Positions 9,073 through 16,959 of a stretch of DNA of 64,000 nt are shown piece by piece; the stretch's first letter is position 1; the number at the start of each line of letters is the position of its first letter. The translations under genes were made by a program, and so were the position numbers. The notes under the pieces were generated by a model. That model searched no databases and had not been told where the DNA came from. It was given only the letters and a program-made list of their open reading frames with translations. This DNA comes from Burkholderiales bacterium C2 (GTDB lineage Bacteria; Pseudomonadota; Gammaproteobacteria; Burkholderiales; Burkholderiaceae_C): the NCBI GenBank assembly GCA_005503085.1, contig SCOI01000007.1, positions 62,001 through 126,000 on the forward strand, given 5' to 3'.

Positions 9073-10011
9073 ATGGCGGCATACCTGATAAGGCGCTTGT
9101 GGCAAATGATTCCCACCTTGCTGGGCGTCGTGCTGCTGGTGTTCTTCCTCTTCAAATACTTCGGCGGCGACCCTGCCGAAATCCTCGGCGGCCTGAACGC
9201 CAGCCCCGAACAGATCGACGCCATCCGCGAACAGCTGGGCCTGAACAAGCCGGTCTGGGAGCAGCTGTGGATCTTCATCCAGCAGATCGTCACCTTCGAC
9301 TGGGGCCGCAGCTGGGCCACCAACGAGTCGGTGGCCAGCCTGTTCACCACCCGCATGCCGGCGACGCTGACGGTGATGGTGCCCATCCTGGTGCTGGAAG
9401 TGCTGCTGGCGATTCCGTTCGCGATGGCGGTGGCCTATGTGCGCGGCAGCCTGACCGACCGCACGGTGATGATCGTGACGACGGTGGCGGTGTCGATCTC
9501 GCTGCTGGTCTATGTGATCGTGTTCCAGTATGTGTTCGCCTTCCGCCTGGGCTGGTTCCCGGTGCAGGGCTGGACCGACAGCTTCTGGACCAATCTGACC
9601 ACCTATGCGCCGCTGCCCATCATCGTGGTGGTGGCGGTGGCGCTGGCGCCCTACACGCGGCTGTACCGCACCTTCTTCCTGGACGAGATCGGCCATGACT
9701 ATGTGCGCACCGCGCGCGCCAAGGGCATGACCGAGAAGACCATCCTGCTCAAGCATGTCTTGCGCAACGCGATGATCCCGATCCTGACGAATATCGCGGT
9801 GGCGCTGCCGGGCGTGTTTACCGGCGCCTTCCTGATCGAGGTGTTCTTCTCGATCCCGGGTCTGGGCCGCGAGATCCTGCTGGCGGTCAACCGCAGCGAC
9901 TACCCGGTCATCCAGGCCTTTGCGATCTATATCGCGTTCCTGACCATGGTGATCAATCTTGTTACCGACCTGCTCTACAAGCTGGTCGACCCACGGGTGG
10001 TGCTGAAATGA
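9073..10011 (+). CDS. Peptide-type ABC transporter permease (DppB/OppB family)
   Basis: A 312-residue inner-membrane permease with about six transmembrane segments. It begins with the DppB-type N-terminus (YLIRRLWQMIPTLLGV), carries a periplasmic loop after helix 1, and has the EAA-loop signature around residues 215-250 (DYVRTARAKGM, then HVLRNAMIP) that docks on the ATPase. I chose the ATG at 9073, preceded by GGAG, over the upstream in-frame start because it gives the standard family N-terminus. It overlaps the next permease by ATGA. It most likely serves the five binding proteins encoded divergently. Confidence 0.93.
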   Translation: MAAYLIRRLWQMIPTLLGVVLLVFFLFKYFGGDPAEILGGLNASPEQIDAIREQLGLNKPVWEQLWIFIQQIVTFDWGRSWATNESVASLFTTRMPATLTVMVPILVLEVLLAIPFAMAVAYVRGSLTDRTVMIVTTVAVSISLLVYVIVFQYVFAFRLGWFPVQGWTDSFWTNLTTYAPLPIIVVVAVALAPYTRLYRTFFLDEIGHDYVRTARAKGMTEKTILLKHVLRNAMIPILTNIAVALPGVFTGAFLIEVFFSIPGLGREILLAVNRSDYPVIQAFAIYIAFLTMVINLVTDLLYKLVDPRVVLK

Positions 10012-11063
10012 GCGCGGTTCTGTCGAATACTCCGGCGGCCAAGGCCGGCGCCCAGCGCTCCGAAGGCGTCTGGGCCGCCTCCTGGCGCCGCATGCGTGCC
10101 GACAAGGTCGGCATGGTCTGCATGGCCATCGTGGCCGTGTTTCTGGTGCTGGTGGCCCTGTCGGGCGCCGGCGTGATCGCCTCGGGCTGGCAGAAGGAAG
10201 TGGGCGTGCCGAACGCGCCGCCGACCTTCCTGGGCCCACGCGCGGCCGAGGCCACCGGCGCCATCGCGCAGCCCAAGGGACCGAATGTCGACCTCAGCGA
10301 CATCGATCCGCTGGCGCCGCGCTATGCCGAATGGGAAGAGCGCGCCAAGCAGTTCAAGACGGTGGACACGGTCAAGGCCGAGACCCTGACCTTCGGCGCC
10401 GACCGGCTGGGCCGCGATGTGCTGACCAAGGCCATCAAGGGCGCCGAGGTCTCCATCATGGTGGGCGTGCTGGCCGCCGTGCTGGCGACGCTGATCGGTA
10501 CCGTGCTGGGCGCGCTGTCGGGCTTCTTCGGCGGCAAGATCGGCGACTTCCTGGAGTGGCTCTACAACGTCTTCACCGCCATCCCCGGCATCCTCCTGAT
10601 CTTCGCGTTCGCGGTGATCTTCGGGCGCGGCGTGATGTCGGTGGCGCTGATCCTGGGCCTGGCCGGCTGGCCCGGCATCTACCGCCTGATACGCGCCGAG
10701 TTCATGAAGCACTCGGTGCGCGAGTATGTGCGCTCGGCCGAGGCCATCGGCGCCAGCAAGATGAGCCGCATGTTCAAGCACATCCTGCCCAATGTCTCGC
10801 ACGTGGCGCTGGTGCAGCTGTCGCTGCATGTGGTGAGCTTCATCAAGAGCGAGGTCATCCTGTCCTATCTGGGCCTGGGTGTCGGCGTGGACCAGGTCTC
10901 CTGGGGCACCATGCTGGCCGAAAGCCAGAGCGAGCTGATCCTGGGCTACTGGTGGCAGCTGGTCGGCGTCACGGTGGTGATGGCCGTCTTCGTGACCGCG
11001 TTCGCGCTGTTCACCGACGCCTTGCGCGATGCGCTGGATCCGAAATTGAGAGGCCTGGAGTAA
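10008..11063 (+). CDS. Peptide-type ABC transporter permease (DppC/OppC/YejE family)
   Basis: A 351-residue inner-membrane permease, second half of the transmembrane channel. The N-terminal OppC-type cytoplasmic stretch and first helix are followed by an unusually long periplasmic segment (about residues 55-125), then five helices. The EAA loop lies at about residues 235-270 (EYVRSAEAIGASKMSRMFKHILPN). At 351 residues it is longer than E. coli DppC (~300) and nearer YejE (~341), consistent with the YejA-like length of the binding proteins. Translation is coupled to the upstream permease by ATGA; the ATPase gene follows after 4 nt. Confidence 0.93.
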   Translation: MSAVLSNTPAAKAGAQRSEGVWAASWRRMRADKVGMVCMAIVAVFLVLVALSGAGVIASGWQKEVGVPNAPPTFLGPRAAEATGAIAQPKGPNVDLSDIDPLAPRYAEWEERAKQFKTVDTVKAETLTFGADRLGRDVLTKAIKGAEVSIMVGVLAAVLATLIGTVLGALSGFFGGKIGDFLEWLYNVFTAIPGILLIFAFAVIFGRGVMSVALILGLAGWPGIYRLIRAEFMKHSVREYVRSAEAIGASKMSRMFKHILPNVSHVALVQLSLHVVSFIKSEVILSYLGLGVGVDQVSWGTMLAESQSELILGYWWQLVGVTVVMAVFVTAFALFTDALRDALDPKLRGLE

Positions 11064-11067
11064 AGCC

Positions 11068-12753
11068 ATGCTGTTGAGTATTCAAGACCTGAAGGTCGCC
11101 TTCCGCATGGGCAAGCAGGGCGGCCAGATGCAGCGCGCGCTGGCCGTCAAGGGCGTCAGCTTCGATGTGCCGGAGAACTCGACCGTGGCCCTGGTGGGCG
11201 AGTCGGGCTCGGGCAAGAGCGTCACCGCGATGTCCATCCTGAACCTGCTGCCGGACAACGCCGAGCGCGAGGGCAAGATCGAATTCCAGGGCCGTGACCT
11301 GCTGGGCTGCACCCTGCCCCAGCTGCAAGCCATCCGAGGCAAGGAAATCGCCTGCGTGTTCCAGGACCCGATGACCTCGCTGAACCCGGTGTTCACCGTG
11401 GCCGAGCAGATCATGGAGCCGCTGATCAAGCACATGGGCATGAGCCGCCGCCAGGCCTTGGTGCGCGCCGAGGAGCTGCTCAACGAGGTCGGCATCCCCG
11501 AGCCCAAGCGCCGCCTGAAGGCCTATCCGCACGAGATGTCGGGCGGCCAGCAGCAGCGCGTGATGATTGCGGTGGCGCTGGCCTGTTCGCCGAAGTTGCT
11601 GATCGCCGACGAGCCGACCACGGCGCTGGACGTGACCATCCAGCGCCAGGTGATGGAGCTGATGGCCAAGCTCAAGGACACGCACAAGATGAGCATGCTG
11701 TTCATCTCGCATGACCTGGGCGTGGTGGGCGAGATCTCCGACCATGTGGTGGTGATGCGCCATGGCCAGATCCGCGAGAAGGCCCCGGTGGCCGAGATCT
11801 TCAAGAACCCGCAGGACGGCTATACCAAGGCCTTGCTGGCCTGCCGCCCCAGCCTGACCGAGAACCCGGCGCGACTGATGGTGATCGACGATCACATCGC
11901 CGGTCGCGAAGCGCAAGGCCTGGGCAAGGCCAAGGACCCGAACGCGCCGGTGATCCTGGAGGCGCGCGGCCTAAAGAAGAGCTTCTTCTTCAAGGACGGG
12001 CTGTTCGGGAAGAAGGAGTTCAAGGCCGTCAAGGAAGTCAACTTCCAGCTGCGCAAGGGCTATACCCTGGGCGTGGTCGGCGAGTCCGGCTCCGGCAAGA
12101 CGACCATGGGCCTGACCCTTTTGCGCCTGCATGAGCCCAGTGGCGGCGAGGTGCTGTTCGAGGGCAAGGACCTGCTGAAGATGAGCGGCAATGACTGGCA
12201 GAAGATGCGCCGCCGCATCCAGGTCGTGTTTCAGAACCCCTATGCCTCGCTGAACCCGCGCTTCACGATCGGCCAGACCCTGCTGGAGCCGATGGAGATC
12301 CACGGCATCGGCACGAGCACGGCCGACCGCCAGGCGCGCGCCAGCGCGCTGCTGCAGAAGGTGGGCCTGGATGATTCGGCGCTGAACAAGTACCCGCACG
12401 AGTTCTCCGGCGGCCAGCGCCAGCGCATCGCGATCGCGCGCTGCCTGACGCTGAACCCCGAGGTGCTGGTGCTGGACGAAGCCGTCTCGGCGCTGGACGT
12501 GTCGGTGCAGGCCCAGGTGCTGAACCTGCTGAAGGACCTGCAGGACGAGTTCGGCCTCAGCTACATCTTCATCAGCCACGACCTCGCGGTCGTGAAGTTC
12601 ATCTCCGACGAGGTGCTGGTGATGCAGAACGGCGATGTGGTCGAGCAAAGCGAGACCCAGGCCCTGCTGGCCGCTCCGAAGCAGGAGTACACCCGCCGCC
12701 TGCTCGGCGCGGTGCCGCGCGGCTATCAGGAGACGGCGGCTGTGGCTGCCTGA
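11068..12753 (+). CDS. ABC transporter ATP-binding protein with two fused nucleotide-binding domains
   Basis: A 561-residue cytoplasmic ATPase with two complete peptide-type nucleotide-binding domains in one chain, as in YejF and GsiA, so it replaces separate DppD and DppF subunits. Domain 1 has Walker A GESGSGKS near residue 48, signature SGGQQQR, Walker B LLIADEPT. Domain 2 starts near residue 295 with [15 protein letters not shown] and [11 protein letters not shown]; the second Walker B reads DEAVSALD, usual for the DppF half. Each half has the C-terminal oligopeptide extension. It completes a B-C-DF core that lacks its own binding protein on this strand. A clear terminator follows. Confidence 0.95.
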   Translation: MLLSIQDLKVAFRMGKQGGQMQRALAVKGVSFDVPENSTVALVGESGSGKSVTAMSILNLLPDNAEREGKIEFQGRDLLGCTLPQLQAIRGKEIACVFQDPMTSLNPVFTVAEQIMEPLIKHMGMSRRQALVRAEELLNEVGIPEPKRRLKAYPHEMSGGQQQRVMIAVALACSPKLLIADEPTTALDVTIQRQVMELMAKLKDTHKMSMLFISHDLGVVGEISDHVVVMRHGQIREKAPVAEIFKNPQDGYTKALLACRPSLTENPARLMVIDDHIAGREAQGLGKAKDPNAPVILEARGLKKSFFFKDGLFGKKEFKAVKEVNFQLRKGYTLGVVGESGSGKTTMGLTLLRLHEPSGGEVLFEGKDLLKMSGNDWQKMRRRIQVVFQNPYASLNPRFTIGQTLLEPMEIHGIGTSTADRQARASALLQKVGLDDSALNKYPHEFSGGQRQRIAIARCLTLNPEVLVLDEAVSALDVSVQAQVLNLLKDLQDEFGLSYIFISHDLAVVKFISDEVLVMQNGDVVEQSETQALLAAPKQEYTRRLLGAVPRGYQETAAVAA

Positions 12754-12775
12754 AGCGGCGAAACGTCTGTCGACC

Positions 12776-12799
12776 AAGCGGCCTGCGGGCCGCTTTTTT
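12776..12799 (+). terminator. Rho-independent terminator after the ABC permease/ATPase operon
   Basis: AAGCGGCC (12776-12783) and GGCCGCTT (12788-12795) form a perfect 8-bp stem with a TGCG loop, followed by TTTT. It lies 22 nt after the ATPase stop codon. Confidence 0.9.
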
Positions 12800-12938
12800 G
12801 ATGGGCGTCGCTGTGGCGGTCGCTTGCCGTCGCAGTCTGTGCCGGTCTTCCGTCGGTCCGTCGCCGCAGCACGGCTGGGGAGGCCTCTGCCGACTACAGT
12901 CCGCAGCATCCCCAACTGACTTGCAAAGGACGCTTCCG

Positions 12939-13127
12939 ATGACTCGCCTCCCCACCTTCGCCCTGGCCCTGGCCGCCGCCCTCATGTCCACCGCCTGCGT
13001 GCTGGCACCCGGTTCGTCGCGCAGCAGCGATCCGACCGATGTGGCCCGCATGGGCGAGCAGGCCATCAAGACCTGCGGCGAAGGTCAGGTGAAGGAGGTC
13101 AACACGCGCAGCTTCAGCTGCAAGTGA
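12939..13127 (+). CDS. Small lipoprotein, hypothetical
   Basis: A 62-residue protein with a lipoprotein signal peptide: MTRLPTF, a hydrophobic run, and lipobox MSTAC placing the lipidated cysteine near residue 21. The mature part is about 40 residues, polar, with two further cysteines near the C-terminus (KTCGEG, SFSCK) that could form a disulfide. The start is supported by AAAGGA 8 nt upstream; the open frame continues upstream but only through non-conserved sequence. It stands alone between a terminator and a convergent operon. I do not recognise the family. Confidence 0.75.
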   Translation: MTRLPTFALALAAALMSTACVLAPGSSRSSDPTDVARMGEQAIKTCGEGQVKEVNTRSFSCK

Positions 13128-13137
13128 GCGGGGGGCG

Positions 13138-13515
13138 TTAGCGCCGCAGCAGGGCCCAGATCGCCGGCAGCACCAGCCAGAAGCCGGATGCCGGCATCAG
13201 CAGCAGGCTCAGCAGGGTTAGGGCCAGCAGGCCCCAGCCGAGCCGGCGCAGCGCCCGGGTCTGACCGTCGCGTTCCAGCGCCGTCACGGCCATGGCCAGC
13301 AGGGCCAGCACCGCGCCGAACAGCGTGAACCAGGTTACCGCGCCGCGCAGCGGATCGGCGCCGACGCTGTCCAGCAATCCGCCCCGCGCCATCTGCAGCA
13401 GCACCGGCGCGAACGCCGCGCCCGCAAACACCGTGTGCAGGGCGGCCACGCCCATCAGCCAATGGCCGACCCAGGCGCGTGGGCGGGGTGTCGAGAACGT
13501 CGTCGTGTTCATCAT
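13138..13515 (-). CDS. DUF6463-like small membrane protein
   Basis: About 125 residues with four hydrophobic segments. The pattern (GHWLMGVAALHT near the N-terminus, then SVGADPLRGAVTWFTLFG) resembles DUF6463 proteins, whose role is unknown. The start is one of two consecutive ATG codons (13515 or 13512); the first gives a TGATG overlap with the kinase-like gene upstream, so translation is probably coupled. It is the last gene of the TetR-led operon. DUF6463 assignment is from memory of the pattern and needs a profile search. Confidence 0.75.
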   Translation of the reverse strand: MMNTTTFSTPRPRAWVGHWLMGVAALHTVFAGAAFAPVLLQMARGGLLDSVGADPLRGAVTWFTLFGAVLALLAMAVTALERDGQTRALRRLGWGLLALTLLSLLLMPASGFWLVLPAIWALLRR

Positions 13516-14804
13516 CAAATCCAGTCTTGGTGGGTGGTGACCTGGGCCCGCAGCCGGCTCAGCAGATGCACAAGGCCCAGCAGGCTGCGGTCGAAGAAGG
13601 GCTGCTCGGCGGGCATGTGCTTGAGGTAGCGCATCGCCAGGCGATGTTGGGCGGCCGGCATGCGCGGCATCGCCGGGTGCTGGCCGAAGTCGTAGCGCGG
13701 CGTGCGCCAGGGCAGCAGCAGCCAGTCCAGCAGCGGCGCCAGCGCCGGCAGCAGCTGGCTGCGGAACTCGGCCAGACCCAGCTCCGGCGCGACCAGGCCC
13801 AGGGCTATGTAAGCGTCGAGCAGGCCGGCATCGTCGCCGCGCAGCCGGGCGCGCCAGGTCTGGCGCAGGCTCTCGGCAAAGTCGGGGGCCAGCGTTCGCG
13901 TGCAGCCGAAATCCAGCAGCCCCAGCCGGCCGTCGGGCATGAACAGGTAGTTGCCCGGCTGCGGATCGGCCTGCAGACGCCGCAGCTCGAAGGCGCTGGT
14001 CATGAACAGGTCCAGCAAGACCTGACCCTGGCGGTCGCGCTCGGACTGGCTCGGGCCGCCGGCCAGCCAGTCGGGCAGATGCAGGCCGGCCAGCCGCTCC
14101 ATCGTCAGCACCCGTGCGCTGCTGAGCGCGGGCAGCGCTCGCGGCAGCACAAAGTCCTGCTCGGGCAGATGAGCGGCAAACCAGGCCAGCTGCTCGGCCT
14201 CCAGCCGGTAGTCCAGTTCCTGGAGCAGGGCCTGCTCGATCTGGGCCAGCGTGCGCGCCAGCAGCTCGGGATCGGGCAGTCCGCCCAAGCCGCCGAGCAG
14301 GGCGCGCAGCAGCAGCATATCGCTGCGCACCGTCGCGGCCATGCCCGGGTACTGCAGCTTGACGGCCAGGCGCCGGCCGTCGGCGCCCAGCGCGCCATGC
14401 ACCTGGCCCAGGCTGGCGGCGGCAAAGGCCTCGGGCTCGAAGGTGGCGAACAGCGTCTCCGGCCCCTGGCCGAACTCCTCGCGCAGCAGCTTGCGGACCA
14501 GGGCGCGGTTCAGCGGGCTGGCGCGGTACTGGGCCTGGGCCAGCTGCTCGCGCACGCCTTCGGGGAGCAGGCCGGCCTCCATGCTGAGCAGCTGCGCCGC
14601 CTTCAGGCCCACGCCCTTGAGCTGGTTCAGCGCGCCGAACAGGATGCGGCCCAGCCGCGCCTCCTGCTCGGCCTGGGCCTGCGGGCCGGCCAGGCCCAGG
14701 CCTTGCGCGGCCTTGTGGCCCAGCTGGCTGAGCCCGGCCCGGGCCAGTGCGGCGCCGGCCACCGCGCCGCGCGCGAGCCGCCCGGTCGGCGGTGCCTCAG
14801 CCAT
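13515..14804 (-). CDS. ABC1/AarF (UbiB-like) atypical protein kinase
   Basis: A 429-residue ABC1-family protein, a clan of atypical kinase/ATPases including UbiB and COQ8. Visible motifs: a degenerate KxGQ-type helix (LKGVGLKAAQLLSMEAGLLP, 62-81), the alanine-rich nucleotide loop AAASLGQVH (128-136), the VAIK-like lysine K149 in LAVKLQYPG, the catalytic-loop equivalent ADPQPGN (279-285) and metal-binding DFG (298-300). In bacterial UbiB the loop usually reads ADxHPGN; here the histidine is glutamine. It lacks the C-terminal transmembrane pair of UbiB. No ubiquinone genes are nearby, so a quinone role is not implied; the TetR/DUF2867 context points to a stress or lipid role. Confidence 0.88.
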   Translation of the reverse strand: MAEAPPTGRLARGAVAGAALARAGLSQLGHKAAQGLGLAGPQAQAEQEARLGRILFGALNQLKGVGLKAAQLLSMEAGLLPEGVREQLAQAQYRASPLNRALVRKLLREEFGQGPETLFATFEPEAFAAASLGQVHGALGADGRRLAVKLQYPGMAATVRSDMLLLRALLGGLGGLPDPELLARTLAQIEQALLQELDYRLEAEQLAWFAAHLPEQDFVLPRALPALSSARVLTMERLAGLHLPDWLAGGPSQSERDRQGQVLLDLFMTSAFELRRLQADPQPGNYLFMPDGRLGLLDFGCTRTLAPDFAESLRQTWRARLRGDDAGLLDAYIALGLVAPELGLAEFRSQLLPALAPLLDWLLLPWRTPRYDFGQHPAMPRMPAAQHRLAMRYLKHMPAEQPFFDRSLLGLVHLLSRLRAQVTTHQDWI

Positions 14805-15348
14805 GGGCCGTCCCCGCCTGTTGTCGCATCCAATGGCTCAGCAGCAGCGGCACGATGCGGCGGTGCACCGGCCCGACCAGGGCCATATAGGCATGACCCA
14901 GGCCGCGATGCACATGAACCACGGTGCTGAGTTTCAGCAGCGGCTGCGCCGGGTCGCCGCCGTCCTTGTAGAGCGAGAGCCGCACGCGCAGATGCTTGTC
15001 GTCGTCCTCCAGCACCAGCTCGCGCTCGCTCAGCGTGACCAAGCTGAAGATGCCCAGCCGCTCGCCGACCCTATAGCCCGAGGCCGCATTGGCCGGTCGC
15101 AGCGCATCCAGCCGCCCGAGATGCTTCAAGCCGAAAGGCTGGACCAGGCGGTTGCGCAGCGCCATCAGGCCGTTCATCCAGGCCGGCGTGTGCGCCATCA
15201 GCGACAGATAGCTGGCCAGCGCCGGCTCATGCGGACGGGTGTCGGGCAGGGCATGGCAGTCGGCGAAGTCGGCGCCCGGCAGTTCGGCGGCGATCAGGCT
15301 GGCGGGTGGCAGCGGGCAGGTCCAGCTGCGCGCAGGGTTCTTGCTCAC
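14797..15348 (-). CDS. DUF2867 family protein
   Basis: A 183-residue soluble protein matching the DUF2867 pattern: PGADFADCHAL near the N-terminus, a central AWMNGLMALRNRLV helix, and the conserved C-terminal half with GERLGIF, then LSERELVLEDDDKHL, ending in LGHAYMALVGPVHRRIVP. The start is GTG at 15348, whose GTGA overlaps the stop of the upstream membrane gene; the frame is open further upstream but only as a shadow of that gene. Its 3' end overlaps the ABC1 kinase start by 8 bases. DUF2867 sequences also occur fused to NAD-binding SDR-like domains; the biochemical function is not established. Confidence 0.85.
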   Translation of the reverse strand: MSKNPARSWTCPLPPASLIAAELPGADFADCHALPDTRPHEPALASYLSLMAHTPAWMNGLMALRNRLVQPFGLKHLGRLDALRPANAASGYRVGERLGIFSLVTLSERELVLEDDDKHLRVRLSLYKDGGDPAQPLLKLSTVVHVHRGLGHAYMALVGPVHRRIVPLLLSHWMRQQAGTAHG

Positions 15349-15785
15349 AGCCGGCTCCAGACCTGGGCCAGGCCCAGCGCATGGATGACACCGTAGCCGG
15401 CGCAGATCAGCGTGCTCCAGATCCAGAAGGGCTGGCGCAGCTCGGGCTGCAGCAGCATGGCCAGCCAGGGCGCCAGGCCGCGCAGCAGATAGACCGCCGT
15501 GATGCCCAGCAGCACCCAGCGCAGCCCCGGCAGGCTGCGCAGCGCCGCGCTCCAGCCGCCGGCGCCCAGCGCATAGGCGGCGGCCACTAGCAGCGCAACA
15601 GCGATGCCCAGAGTCAGCAAGGCCGGCCACCAATGACCGGCCTGGGCCAGCCTGGCCATGCCCTCGCCGGCACCGAAGCAGCGATACCAGGGGGCACCAC
15701 CGACGATGATGGCCAGATGCAGCGCGGCGGCCAGCGCGCTCAGGAGCGCGCCGAGCAGCAGGGCGGGGTTGGCGGTGCCGCTCAT
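15345..15785 (-). CDS. Four-helix inner-membrane protein, hypothetical
   Basis: A 146-residue protein with four clear transmembrane helices (about residues 8-28, 52-74, 88-108, 122-142) and the motif GGAPWYRCFGAGEGMA after helix 1. It sits between the TetR regulator and the DUF2867 gene with 4-base overlaps on both sides (ATGA, GTGA), so it is co-translated with them. I recognise the general type, a small conserved membrane protein of Burkholderiales, but no named family. Confidence 0.8.
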   Translation of the reverse strand: MSGTANPALLLGALLSALAAALHLAIIVGGAPWYRCFGAGEGMARLAQAGHWWPALLTLGIAVALLVAAAYALGAGGWSAALRSLPGLRWVLLGITAVYLLRGLAPWLAMLLQPELRQPFWIWSTLICAGYGVIHALGLAQVWSRL

Positions 15786-16531
15786 CGTGCCCGCCCACCG
15801 AGGCCGCTCAAGCCACCCTTGGCCATCTTGAGCAGATCCAGTAGGCCGCCGCCGTCCTGCAGCAGGCGCATCAGCTGGCTGCGCAGCACAAAGCCGCCCA
15901 GCTCCATCAGCTTGCCGATCACACCGCTGGCCAGGCTCAGCACCAGCAGCGACAGGCTCAGCTCCAGCAGCTGCGTGGTGTTGCCGAAGTCCTCGCTATC
16001 GTCCTTGAGCCAGTAGCTGATCACGCCATAGCTGTAGTCGGCCATCAGCGCGGACAGGCCGGTCCTCAGCAGAGGGCCGCAGGGAGCGATCTCGCTGCGG
16101 GCCTGGGCCTCGTCCAGCAGCTCCAGCAGGGCCTGCTGCAGCAACTCGCGGCCGGGCAGCCCGCCGCCCAGCATCAGCAGCGGGGCGCGCTCGACCAGCT
16201 CGCGGGCCAGGGCCACGAACTCGCGGTCGGGCAGCAGGCGCTCCAGCAGGCTGTCCATCAGCAGCTGCAGCCGCTCCTGCAGGCTCCATTCGGCCTCGCC
16301 GGGCGTGGCGCGCCACTGGGCCAGCGCATCCTCGAAGGCCTGCTCGAAATAGGCCAGCACCAGCTTTTCCTTGCTGGGGAAATATTTGTAGATGGTCGCG
16401 TCGCCGACCCCGGCGGCCCGCGCGATCTGCTTCATCGTCGTGGCGTCGAAACCCTGCTGTGTCATCAGGTCCACCGCCGTCTGCAGGATCAGGCGCTTGT
16501 TGCTGGCCTGCTGGGTCTTGGAAATACGCAT
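15782..16531 (-). CDS. TetR/AcrR family transcriptional regulator
   Basis: A 249-residue one-component regulator. The N-terminal TetR helix-turn-helix spans about residues 12-58 (RLILQTAVDLMTQQGFDATT, then IARAAGVGDATIYKYFPSKE); the long all-helical C-terminus is the ligand/dimer domain and has a hydrophobic, membrane-like segment near residues 195-215 (LLELSLSLLVLSLASGV). It is first in a five-gene coupled operon, so it probably controls itself and its neighbours. The DNA just upstream is strikingly AT-rich for this genome and is the likely operator. The inducer is unknown. Confidence 0.9.
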   Translation of the reverse strand: MRISKTQQASNKRLILQTAVDLMTQQGFDATTMKQIARAAGVGDATIYKYFPSKEKLVLAYFEQAFEDALAQWRATPGEAEWSLQERLQLLMDSLLERLLPDREFVALARELVERAPLLMLGGGLPGRELLQQALLELLDEAQARSEIAPCGPLLRTGLSALMADYSYGVISYWLKDDSEDFGNTTQLLELSLSLLVLSLASGVIGKLMELGGFVLRSQLMRLLQDGGGLLDLLKMAKGGLSGLGGRAR

Positions 16532-16538
16532 TTGTGTA

Positions 16539-16585
16539 CTTGCTTGCTTTTATTAATTGTTATTCTTTGTTTATTGAATAGCAAG
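16539..16585. promoter_or_regulatory. AT-rich promoter/operator region upstream of the TetR gene
   Basis: Against a background near 70% GC, the ~65 bases from 16536 to 16600 are mostly A and T. CTTGCT occurs at 16539-16544 and 16543-16548, and its complement AGCAAG at 16580-16585, giving an imperfect inverted repeat around the AT-rich core. TetR proteins usually bind dyads in their own promoter, so this is the natural operator candidate. The exact half-sites are not certain. Confidence 0.4.
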
Positions 16586-16636
16586 AATTCTTTTAAGAGA
16601 AGATGAAGGCCTGGTCGATATCGCCCTTCTTGGGGC

Positions 16637-16664
16637 TTGCGCCCGGGCCGCGCTGACGGATACT
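16637..16664 (+). promoter_or_regulatory. Candidate sigma-70 promoter, possibly for a near-leaderless message
   Basis: TTGCGC (16637-16642) and GATACT (16659-16664) are spaced 16 bp. Expected initiation would fall around 16671, two bases before the ATG at 16673, so the transcript would be nearly leaderless. Matches are partial (about 4/6 each). Confidence 0.3.
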
Positions 16665-16672
16665 GCGGGCCC

Positions 16673-16834
16673 ATGAAACCCCGTCTCCTGCTCCTGCTTC
16701 TCGGCCTGGCCCTGCTGGGCACGCTGTGGCTGGGCTCGGCCGGGTTCGACGCCGAGCCCATGGCGCAGACCGAGTCCCACGGTCCCGGCGGCCTGCCGGC
16801 TCTCGCCCGCATCATGCTGGGCAACGCGTCCTGA
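16673..16834 (+). CDS. Small exported protein, hypothetical
   Basis: A 53-residue open frame starting MKPRLLLLLLGLALLG, a textbook signal peptide or single transmembrane helix, followed by about 30 polar residues (GFDAEPMAQTESHGPGG). No ribosome-binding site is seen; a promoter-like pair ends just before the ATG. The peptide pattern argues for a real gene, but it is short and I recognise no family. Confidence 0.5.
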   Translation: MKPRLLLLLLGLALLGTLWLGSAGFDAEPMAQTESHGPGGLPALARIMLGNAS

Positions 16835-16959
16835 GCCGCGTCCGAACGTCCCCTCTTTGAGCTTTGCAGCCGGCCCGGCCCCGGGCAACAATGGTCCGAC
16901 ACAGGCGCCGGCCGGGCTCCGACCTAGGGAGCCAGGCTCTCGCCACAGGGAGCGACGCC

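Noticed and set aside
8634-9698. A 354-codon plus-strand frame spanning the divergent region into the first permease.
   Set aside because: It overlaps the well-supported permease in another frame and its translation is Arg/Pro-rich with no recognisable pattern.
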